DNA of 52,500 nt from Bigelowiella natans CCMP2755 (lineage: Eukaryota > Cercozoa > Chlorarachniophyceae): contig ADNK01002490.1 of NCBI GenBank assembly GCA_000320545.1, positions 1 through 52,500 of the forward strand, in the 5' to 3' direction. This document shows positions 43,010 through 52,500 of the stretch, piece after piece (within the stretch, counting starts at the first letter, position 1; each line of letters opens with the position of its first letter). Below the pieces are notes generated by a model. It worked only from the letters and a program-made list of their open reading frames with translations, did not search any database and was not told the DNA's origin. A program made the translations under genes and the position numbers.

Positions 43010-44580
43010 AATCGGAATCTATCATGCATGCGCGCTAGCGCGAGCATGCGTATGTAGATGCACCATGCTATCTCATAGTCTAGTAGTGTGCGCAGATGCG
43101 CAATGAACGGCTAGACAAAAATGTGTCACAAAATGTGTATTTCAGTGCCGCATCTCCCAACAAAACTGCGACGCTACGCACAATGGTGGAATGCTTGCAT
43201 GCATGTGCAGTCTGTGCAGTCGCTACGACGCACAAAACAAGCATGCTCTTATCATTAGCTAGTTAGCCTTCCTCAAATTACAGCTAGCCGCAAGCAAGCA
43301 CGATGTCGTGCAGACAATCTGCGTGACACACACATCTAGACATTGTAAGCACACACGTTCACTCTGACTGACTGTCAACACATTGCACATCACACGTCCG
43401 GACGTGCATGCTGTACACATGCAACAACAGCACTGACTTTGCAGCTGTACATGTGATGCGGCGGCGGCGCCGCAGTGAACCCATGATCGCATTGATGTGC
43501 GATCGCACATGTCTAGACGTGTGCGTGATTATTGTGCTTGTTGCGATCGTAATAAAATGCTATGCGTGCATTGCTAGATTGCCTTTGTTGTGAATGCAAC
43601 TTAGCTAGATTGCACCCGTTGCACATCTGCAATTGCAAAGGTGCACAAGACAAATTCCGACCAGCACAGTATGCGGCATGCACTTCATCGAACGTGTTGC
43701 TAGATTTAGCCAGCGCTAGCATGCCTCCACAGTAGCACACAGCGCGACGCAGCAATGAGAAATGTGCAGTGACACAAGCTGTCTAGCTGTGCACATGACG
43801 AATGCTACACATGTTTGTTTTCTTGTGTCACACCGCGCGGCATGCGATGTCACGTGCTCCCGTGCACGCTGCAGCTACAGACGCTCTAGCGCTGAATCGT
43901 TAGATCGCACAATTCGTGTGCGCATGTGCGTGTGTGTCGATCTCACTGCAGCAGTGATGGCGTCAAAACGTTGCTAGCAGACAAATGAACAACCAAACAG
44001 GACTGGAGGAAGAACTAGAGAACGCACGACATGCATGAACGCCTCATCATTGTCAGATCTTGCAGCAAGCAAGCTTCGAAGGGGAACGTAGAGGAACATC
44101 GCCGTGGTGGAGCTCGAAGGATGAGCATGCTAGCATGTGCATCAGTTGCCAAACAGGGCTTGTCGAGTTGTGTCCTGTTCAATCCTGTCGCAAAATGACT
44201 GAGACAATGACGCTCATTGACGTGCAACCATGCACGGGCAGAAGTAACAACAGCAGGTAAGCATCGAGGTGCTGCCTCGAGCTCCTGCACGCTAGGGTTT
44301 TGTCCAGACTGTATTTTGAGGATCGCTGAAAATGGAGAGAGCGGCGCTTCTCGCTGTTGCTGCAAAACGTCCCACACTCTAACGAGTTACGCAATGAAGA
44401 CATCCGTAAAGCCTCCTCAGCAGTTACAAAACAGGTCAAACTGCAGCTGCCAGCACAAATTAAGGCAATTTATCAACATATGTGATTACATCATTTTCAA
44501 ATTACTGGCGCTTGCGGCGGCGGTCCCGCGCGGCGCAACCCGCACATAGCAGCGCTTCAGTCAATTTGAAGCTGATCAGG
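43010..44580. repeat. palindrome-word-rich convergent intergenic island 5
   Basis: This fills the gap between the REV1-like gene (+) and the glucosidase gene (-). It has ATGCATGCGCGCTAGCGCGA at 43024, ACATCTAGACATTG at 43332 and ACATGTCTAGACGTGTGCG at 43507. Words of the same set as the other islands recur throughout 43010-44000, more thinly to 44560. No exon was supported. Confidence 0.6.
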
Positions 44581-44589
44581 GAGTGGATA

Positions 44590-44596
44590 TAATATG

Positions 44597-44636
<40 letters not shown>
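44590..44636. repeat. (AT)n microsatellite
   Basis: About 20 AT units with one interruption, between island 5 and the glucosidase 3' end. Confidence 0.93.
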
Positions 44637-44638
<2 letters not shown>

Positions 44639-44747
44639 CTAAGAATAAAGTAGGCGTAGTATCTTTTAATAATGAGAGCTGTTATTTTCCCAGTTTACAT
44701 CCATTACCATTGCGACATTATCCGCATTAGCGAAACTCCCGTACGCT

Positions 44748-45507
44748 TCAATTAAATTTAATCTTCCACCCCCCAGCTATTGGCACCTCGGGTTTTCGTA
44801 CTATGAGGACATCTCGGTTAGCCCCGCTTACGACAAGACCCAGATCCGTTTCCTGATTTCCAGTTACGGAAACCGCGGACATCGCCGAGAGTTGTTCCAT
44901 GCTTCCCAAGCCAACGACGACAATGCGCTCGATCACATTGGCGGTTTCGAAACCCGTGTCTTGGATAGTCTGGGCTGATAGAACCATCTTTGCGAAAGAG
45001 AACTCCACACGTTTCAGCTTGCTGTAGATGGTAACAACATAACAGCGGCACAATATTTTAGCGCTCATTCAGTCAAATACCAGCAGGTGCATATATGCAG
45101 CAAAGAAACGATGTATTTCTAAATGGCCAAGTGCGGAACGCTCTTGAGAAACACAAACCTGTTCATCGACTCGCCATCATCGAGGTATATGCTACCGGAG
45201 GCTGTTTTCCCAGCATCAAGAATCACATACAATGTGTACGGATCCTTCTTCATTACTAGACTGTTACGACGCGCGCGCTCCTTCGTTGGGATAATGCGGC
45301 CGCCTCGGAAGTAAATTGGGATCTTCTCAAGCGGTGCCTTGACCGTGGCAGTGCGTGGCCCTTCGAATTTGTGGAACGTCTGCCAATCGTACCTGAAAAA
45401 AAAAACCCCGCTATCATCACAAATCATCATCATAATGCCATTCCTTTGCATCACGCGTTCAACGATGCACACATCCTCACCATGCACCACCGGTATAATT
45501 TGCACAT

Positions 45508-45541
<34 letters not shown>

Positions 45542-48500
45542 AGGAATTGGTCTCACTGTGTTGTGTACCATTGGCCTTCTGGGAAATACACGCTGGCAGT
45601 TGTCGCACCCTCTTCTACGACAGGCTTCACCAGGACGCTATCCCCGAACATAAACTCGTCGTCCTTGGCCGCCACTGTCTTGTCGCTCGGAAACTCGAAG
45701 TACAAGGGCCTCATCACGGGCACACCTTCCGTCGATGCCTCATGGAATAGCGAATAGACGTATGGCAGCAGTCGGTACCTATGGGGGGAGGAGGATAAAT
45801 CAAGGCAGGAGGAAAACTTAGTTATGTTTATCAGAGATATCAAAACTCATATCTTCTCATGTTCCACTACCACTACAACAACAACAACTACTACTACTAC
45901 TGCTACTACAATATCCATCCCCACTGACGACGCAACCTGGTGCGAATAGCCTCACGAATGAGGGACGTCCACGGCTCTCCAAAGAGCCAAGGTTCCCTTC
46001 TCTTCGTGTCGATGTGACCGTGGCCGCGGAAGAAAGGATAGAACGCGCCCACCTGATACCATCGAAGCAACAACTCCCGGTTCGGATCGCCAAAAAATCT
46101 GAGGAAGAGGAATGAAGAAAGATAGATAATTACCATGTCTCACTTCAAAATCATAGAACATATGAAAAATCACAGTATCCTATCATTATCACCCCCACCA
46201 TCATCACCACCATAATCATCATTAGCGTAGTAGTCGTGTGTGCAGCAGCTCTAGTATCATCTCGCAGATTAAACGTGTAAAGACTACCCTCCGACATCGG
46301 CCCCAGCAAACGGAAAACCACAGATTCCCATGGAGAGAAGCATTGGAACACTGTCGCGGAGATGACCCCACTCTGCCTTGTTGTCTCCTGTCCACATCGC
46401 CCCGAAACGCTGCGATCCCGCAAAGAAAGACCTCGTCAGCACAAACGGTCGCTTAGACAGACGCTTTGCCTGCCCGTGCCATGTGCCCTTGGCCACCTTT
46501 TTTATACCACATAGCAATCCGATGAGGGGAGGAGGAGGAGGAAGATAAAGAGGTACTAAAATCAAGAGCGACGACGAAAATGAGGGAAAAGGTGCTGAGA
46601 GAGAAGCAAATAGAAGAAAACACACGTACCATATATAGTCTCTGGAATATATAACGTGTGAATCCCCCCCCCCTCCCCATCCCAAAGAACACGCAGGAAC
46701 CCACGCCTGCCTGCCTTCTCACAACCAACCTGCATGCCGTATAGATTATGAACGTCGCGGTGCTCGACGTCGCCGTAGTGTAGCGCTTGCTTTTTCATCG
46801 TCACCTCTGGGCCATTGAACACCGATGGCTCGTTCATGTCATTCCAAGTGTACAAGATATCCGTCGACCCCTCATACTGGTCAAACGAGAACCTATCCAG
46901 GTGCGGGGGGAGGCAAGCAAGCAATACAAATAAAACCAAAAAATACCAATCAAATGAATGATAAAATGAATAATACCACAAAAACGAGACCTATGCAACA
47001 ATGAGCTAAGTGGCGACAAGCAGCAGCTGCAGCTGCTGCTGCTGCGTTCTCTTCGCGCACACGCTACCCCCTCTTCCTGGCTACTTATTCTCATTACTTG
47101 TCGGCCCAGTACTGAAGTGTATTAGGATTGAAGAAGTCGAGGTAGGAGACGGAACCTGGCCAACACCACCCTTCATACGGCTTGCTCCCGGAACCATCCT
47201 TGACGTACAATCCTTGAGCCTGATGATGGCGACGACGGTGATGATGATGGTGATGATGAAGATAACGAGAAAAAGAAAGACGAAGGACGAGCACATGCAT
47301 GCGCATGATCTTTCACTACACTTCAACGACGTCAACGTACTGCAACAATTACTACTACTACTACTACTACACACACACACACACACACACCTCTGCATCC
47401 TTGTGCACGTGATAGCCATTGTCACGTTTGATGTGCGGATCGATGATGGTAACCATCTTCCGACCCTTCGCCTTGAGGCCTTCTTGCATCTGTACTGGAT
47501 TGGGAAACAAGCTCTTATCCCATGTGAAATACTTCTTGCCATCGGTGTGCTCAATATCGAGCCACAATGTGTCGTATCTGAAGATAGGGAGGGAAGGAGG
47601 GAGTGAGGGGGAGGAGTACCGCACTCAATTATTGAAGAAACAATGCCAGCAGAAGGAGAAGAAGAAGGTGTTGAAACAGAAAATGTTGATGATTGTAAAT
47701 GCATAATGATATAATCCCCTATCACCTCTACGTTCCCTCATATACTCTGAGAGATCTTATGCTACCCGTTCTTCCTCTCCACCCTCCTCCTCCTCAAAAA
47801 TATCCCCCCCTCCTCATTATTACGGGATATCATGAGTATCAAAGCCTGCATCGACTTGCTTCACGTCGGCCTCATCCTTATAATTCCAGCGACACTGGTG
47901 GTATCCGAGAGAAAACTCCTGAGGAAGGGCCTGGAAGCCGGTCAACAATGCGTATTCCTTCGCGACGGCCTTAGGATTCTCGCCCAGCATTACAAACAAG
48001 TCGATTGTGCCGGATTCGCTTATCCAGTGAGCAACCTTGGCGGGGGTGGATGGGACACACACACAAACACACACACACACGCATTAAACAAACATATATA
48101 GTACCATCATGTGATGATGGACGTAGAAATCAATGAGAATGGAGTTGACACGAAGGGAACAAAACGCTATCTGATCTGGAGGCTCCACCACCATCCTCCT
48201 TCTCCTCATCATCATTGCTACCGCCACAACCACGGAATCACGCTCATTGTTCATTACGAATACATACAGCATGGGCACAAAGCAGCCTGTATGCTGCTAC
48301 CTTGCCCCTGGAGCCATCTGCGACGTCAATAAATGTTTCCGCGGAGTTTAGCCAGAAAGACGATACGCTTCCTGATTGACGATGAAGCAACCGTTGTTTG
48401 ATGGCAGTTTAGTAGTGTATTTGAAAAGTCCATAATGTTTTTTTCTCTAATACCACCTTCTCATCATTACCACCATCGCTGTAATCAACATCACAGAAAG

Positions 48501-49005
48501 CAGTTACTATCATTCAACAACGACGTACCTCTATCCGAATGCGCGGTTATGAGCGGAATAGCGCCGTAGAGGGCCATGGTTTCGTCGAGCTCGTACCTGA
48601 AGAATTGCCATTACTCCATTACTCAGTAGTACTACCTACCCTTCCTATTTTCTCTATCACCCTTCTCTGACGAAATCATCAGAACCAGCGGGTCGCTCGC
48701 TACTACTACTACTACTACTACTGCTGCTGCTGCTATGGCTAAACTACTACTATCCTATTAGTATATATTTTGTGGCAATAATACTCAAAGACGTCCAAGT
48801 TGTAGAGCCTATACGGGTCTGAGTACTTTCCACCTTTGACCGTGTTCTGCAGCGCCATCGATGATGCGTGCTACTCGTTATTCATTCATCCATCATCATA
48901 CCACAGATAATTAGTACCAAAGTTGAGTGTATTGATGATCATTTCGTGGTGACTCCGGGTTGGAGCGTTTGGATACATGCACCGATCAGCACACAAATGC
49001 GCGTG

Positions 49006-49077
<72 letters not shown>

Positions 49078-49627
49078 CCTCGGCGAGGCCATAAATCGTC
49101 GAGGCTCCGTCATATGTGACATCCATTGCTACCGCAGCAGGACCCCTGGGCTTTGGATCTGTGTGTCCCCCAAAGCTCTCCTCCCACATGCCCTCCTCGG
49201 CGGGGGGGTATCTACATGCGTTGTTGTTGTTGTTGTTGCACATAGGCAAAACGGGTTCAAATAGCAGAAGACACATCAGTGAGATAAGATGAAGCGGCAG
49301 ACGCCATTGATGATGTCGGAGTTATGTATGTAATAATGGGGGATGGCTGGGATCATGTCTCTTCATATGCAGCTATGATGCTGTGGAGTGAGGGGATATT
49401 ATGCGTTTTAATATATCTTGCTAGGTGCAAAAATTGGGCATATTTCTAATTTGTGAAGATCTGCGCGTCGTACATGGAATCAGCAGTTTTAGGTTCAATC
49501 GCGGCAGGACGTGTAGTCGCGTCCGAGGGGTCGCCTACGATCTCAACTTCTTCCTCGTCAATTGTAAATCCACTGTCTTCTATCCAATCCTAGAGATTCG
49601 TGGAGAAATACGCATGAATGATGTCAA

Positions 49628-49661
<34 letters not shown>

Positions 49662-49910
49662 GATGATGATAGTAGTGATGATGATTACGACAACGAATTA
49701 CGCGAGAATACATCCTAATACTTGAGCCCATGTGCTTCACAACCTCAGAATCTCCGTCAAAGTACGACCAAACACTGTCAATCGCATCCGGTGATTGCGC
49801 TTTGTTCTTAGTGTAAACCCAAACATTTGAGTCTCCCGGTGTTGGACCCAATGCCCACGCGTCGTCCTCGGTGCTTTAGTAAATAATATCGAGCATACAA
49901 ACAAACAAAA

Positions 49911-49951
<41 letters not shown>

Positions 49952-51552
49952 ATTGCATACATTTAACGCGACGCATATTCTGTTTAAGAGATGCAATTTT
50001 GGCTTTCTTTCTTTTCATATGTACACCACCACTTCGCCACCATCAGAAGGAAGTTTTCCTTTACTTGACCTATAATAGAGAAAGTAATTCTCTGATTCAT
50101 GCTTGTAGGAGAGCCGTCGGTCTGGTTGGTCCTCCCCGCCAGCTGCAGCAGCAGAAGGCATGACAGAGCGGTAAAGACCCATTCTAAAAGAATGGATTCC
50201 ATTGTGGCCTGAGATCTTCACTGCTACCACCTTACGAGTAGGAGCTTTTTCTGTGCACACTTTTGTGTAGGCCTTCTCATAGGAGCTAGTCGATTCATCC
50301 GCCGCCATCTGTGGGGAGGGAGGCAGGGAGGGAGGCAGGCAGGGAGGGAGGAGGAGATATGTGTCGTTTGTTCGTTCGATCAGGTCAGCGCGAAGAGTTA
50401 ATAAGTATTTCCCCCCTTTTGGGATGAATAATACGAGAAAATAACAGTGCGTATGTATAAAATTCAGGGCTAATCTTTGGTAAAGACACGTCAGTACAGT
50501 GAACATTTTTTATGCGAATTTATGCTATATTTAATCACCTGCTTTCTTAGCTCAAATTGATTATCTGTCGTCATCACCACACCTGTGCATCGATTGAGGT
50601 TTATGCACAACATTTGTGCTGCAGCGAGAGAGGGGTATTTCTTGCAGCGTTCCTCAAGACAGGAACCGACGAGGGAAGAGTCGGTCGCGCTTTCCAGATC
50701 CGTAAAAGCCACATGCTTACAATCTTTCATGCAAGACTTAACATATGACTGTTCCTTAGATGGGCTATCCTTGAGGTCGGTCTCTTTGCGTAGCTCAAAC
50801 GGCAAATCACCGTTTTCAGGGCGCATAACAACACCCCCGCAGTCGTTGATGCCGGAACAAGCCTCCAGACCTTCACGAAGCGACGCGAAGGTGGAACAAC
50901 CGCCTGCGGGGCATCCAGAGAGGTACTTACTGTTGTGCGGCCCGTCAAACATGTACAGACTGCTAGCACACTGATCCTTTCCACTGACAGCTTCCTTAGG
51001 CCGATAGGCTTCGAAGTTCATGAGGCCAAGATCGTTTAAGGACATCACTGGCTTGCCTTGCAGGCGTGCAGTCACACGGAAGGGATCGTAAAACACCTCT
51101 ACCTCTCCCCACCCTTCACCACCGAAGTTGGCCTTGACACTGTCACTCCCCTTAGTGATTGTTACCCCACTCATCGCTTGGATCGTCTCCGGTACAAGTA
51201 CGTCTGCGGAGGGCGTGGCGGCCTCCCACCGAGGAAAGAGAGGGCTGTCCTCTGTGACCTGCACGCGAACGGTCGCGTTGTTTAACAATGAGATAGTGAC
51301 AGGAAGCGGCTTCTGCGAGCTATACTTGACGTTTTCCAGTTTTCCGTATACTTTCAGGGTAGCCTCATCGACGACTACACTTTCCGGAAGGATGCGGTAA
51401 CCTGGTGCTGTTTTGCCCTCGTCTTGGAGAAAGCGATTGCGCTTGCAGAACGCAGCCTGCGAACATGTCTTGAACTTACTTCGATCAACTGCACCGGCAT
51501 GGTAAAAAAGAACGAGGAGGGAAAGGAGGTGGAAAGAGAGAGAAGGCCTCAT
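44748..51552 (-). CDS. GANAB: ER glucosidase II alpha subunit, GH31 (17 exons, 1242 aa)
   Basis: Exons: 51552-50539, 50308-50025, 49873-49702, 49589-49474, 49211-49079, 48870-48785, 48596-48529, 48371-48301, 48035-47824, 47577-47391, 47219-47098, 46892-46730, 46496-46288, 46098-45925, 45778-45569, 45392-45159, 45021-44748; phases agree throughout. The enzyme trims the two inner glucoses from N-glycans in the ER, with a beta subunit, during calnexin-cycle quality control. A signal peptide (1-21) precedes the family start [21 protein letters not shown]31 marks: [30 protein letters not shown], nucleophile Asp840 in WNDMNEPS, acid/base Asp914 in WTGDN, then [15 protein letters not shown] and [10 protein letters not shown]. 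The family is usually ~920-970 residues. The excess is partly an insert at ~190-360 carrying two cysteine modules of identical spacing. The C terminus lacks an HDEL-type signal, as expected for a subunit retained by its partner. Confidence 0.94.
47350..47390. repeat. (ACT)n then (CA)n tract forming a splice donor
   Basis: On the minus strand the GT run begins exactly at the donor of glucosidase exon 10 (GATGCAGAG then GTGTGT). Confidence 0.92.
48055..48080. repeat. (CA)n microsatellite in an intron
   Basis: About 12 CA units in the 48300-48036 intron of the glucosidase gene. Confidence 0.9.
49006..49078. repeat. (CA)n(GA)n compound microsatellite abutting a splice donor
   Basis: CA at 49006-49033 passes into GA up to 49078. 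On the minus strand exon 5 of the glucosidase gene ends at 49079 and the intron starts GTCTCTCTC, inside the repeat. Confidence 0.93.
49908..49947. repeat. (CA)n microsatellite in an intron
   Basis: About 19 CA units in the intron between glucosidase exons 2 and 3. Confidence 0.93.
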
Positions 51553-51790
51553 CGTGATCCCTACGGTTAAAATGTGAAGTATCTCATTAATCTGAAGAAT
51601 CTGCAAAAATCAAAATCCCCTGATATGGTGGAGAATTATCAGGATGGGCTACATTCAATTGGTGTGTGTTGTAGGGGCTAAGAGAAGGGCGATTAGTAAG
51701 TGTTGAAATACAGGTGAAAATTGACGTTCGCGTGGCGATTGCCAGACTGCGTTAAGTCGCAAATTTGGTGCGCGTGCAAATCAAGTGCAT

Positions 51791-52150
51791 TCAAGCTGCA
51801 ATCGGCATGTTTTGTGATAAATTATCTACGTTATTACACTCCTAGTAACAAAATATCCACATATTACACTAAAAAGTGAAACCACTTTCAAATAGAATGG
51901 GAAATGGTTCGAAATTAAGTTCACAACCTCAGGATGTGGTACGGGAGAGATTTGGCGCAGTTTATGCGGCGAATCCTGAGAACAATCATTACCACAGTCA
52001 AATGGTGTCAAACTGCGACTCACAGTTTTTACAACATCCGCAACTTTAGTTCTATTCATTTTCTTGGCGAAGCTGCAAGCTAACGCATGGATGCGTTGTT
52101 TCTCCACCTCTTGGAAGCAGCTGCTCGATTTCGATAGTGAGATGTAAATA
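51791..52150 (-). CDS. 3' end of an unrecognised gene (last three exons)
   Basis: The exons are one ending at 52024 (start at or below about 52150), 51975-51886 and 51841-51791 (stop TGA). Donors GTGAGT and GTGGTT, acceptors TTCTCAG and TTACTAG, and all phase-0 joins support it. The peptide reads FQEVEKQRIHALACSFAKKM, then DSPHKLRQISPVPHPEVV, NHFPFYLK and NNVDNLSQNMPIAA at the C terminus. I recognise no domain. The rest of the gene lies off the right edge. It stops about 240 bp before the glucosidase start codon on the same strand. Confidence 0.5.
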
Positions 52151-52500
52151 AGTCAGGTTTAAGTACGACATAACAAAACTAATATTTGATTAATATCCAT
52201 TTCAATTTACAATTGCGTCAACATATATATGTTTTATTCTTTAAAAATTAAGACAGAAATCTCTTTCCCTCCTTCGAAGGGTATGTCTGTGTGCCATGCG
52301 CGAACTGAGATGTGATCTTCAATGCCTAGTCAGCACGCACGTTCTAAAATCATAACACGTCACTGGGTGTATTTCGTATTGAGAAGTTTACTAAAGCGAA
52401 AAAACTCTTCTGCACGCAAAATATTCGCAACACACTACTGAAATCATGTTTGTTGTTAGAAGTTTCTGGTTGTACCAAATTGATCCTGAAGGCCATTGCC
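52151..52500. other. AT-rich, nothing recognised
   Basis: This is probably an intron of the gene ending at 51791, since no open frame of coding character was seen on either strand. Confidence 0.35.

Noticed and set aside
1-52500. CRISPR arrays, operons, riboswitches and tRNA genes
   Set aside because: No regular spacer arrays, bacterial gene packing, riboswitch cores or tRNA B-box/acceptor patterns were seen; the DNA is eukaryotic nuclear.

Overview
This is nuclear DNA from an intron-rich eukaryote, most likely a protist. The left edge holds the 5' two-thirds of an 18S rRNA gene. Protein genes are split into as many as 19 small exons by GT-AG introns, often only 57-70 nt long. The longer introns are swollen by microsatellites. 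The 18S has a SAR/cercozoan-like look, and the intron density would suit a chlorarachniophyte, but I could not place it by alignment and that label is a guess. Exon models below were built by eye from splice sites, phase agreement and family motifs; none is backed by RNA.

Layout: 1-1147 18S rRNA (minus strand), then its upstream spacer. 2526-3135 small membrane-anchored hypothetical protein (+). 4031-6884 EF-hand-like protein (-). 7101-8457 unrecognised coiled, basic protein (-). 9409-15280 a complete, apparently young Ty3/gypsy-type LTR retrotransposon (+). 15444-16109 SAM-domain protein (+). 16940-17386 73-residue charged protein (-). 17416-18823 hypothetical protein (-). 18964-21049 RIO1-family kinase (-). 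21449-22167 PDE6D-type prenyl-binding protein (+). 23881-24604 decayed coding relic. 24910-30897 a seven-membrane-segment receptor fused to a protein kinase (+). 33202-33559 tiny gene (-). 33951-37255 unrecognised anchored, glycosylation-site-bearing protein (-). 37922-42828 REV1-like protein (+). 44748-51552 glucosidase II alpha subunit (-). 51791-52150 3' end of another gene (-).

The strongest novelties are: (1) a 19-exon gene whose phases all agree, encoding a 7TM region followed by a TKL-like kinase whose DFG motif reads DLE; (2) a REV1 that keeps the BRCT domain, ubiquitin-binding motifs and C-terminal REV7/polymerase-docking domain but shows no polymerase palm/fingers; (3) a glucosidase II alpha chain with two tandem cysteine modules of identical spacing inserted near its N terminus; (4) a RIO1 kinase whose first exon encodes a signal-anchor-like leader; and (5) palindrome-word-rich islands (GCTAGC, TCTAGA, GCATGC, TGCGCA) that fill all four convergent (tail-to-tail) intergenic gaps and are absent from the divergent ones.

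The genes are ordinary nuclear neighbours rather than an operon. Several housekeeping functions are present: ribosome maturation (RIO1), ER glycoprotein processing (glucosidase II), translesion synthesis scaffolding (REV1-like) and prenyl-protein trafficking (PDE6D). Divergent pairs (RIO1/PDE6D, 37255/37922) share short promoter gaps.
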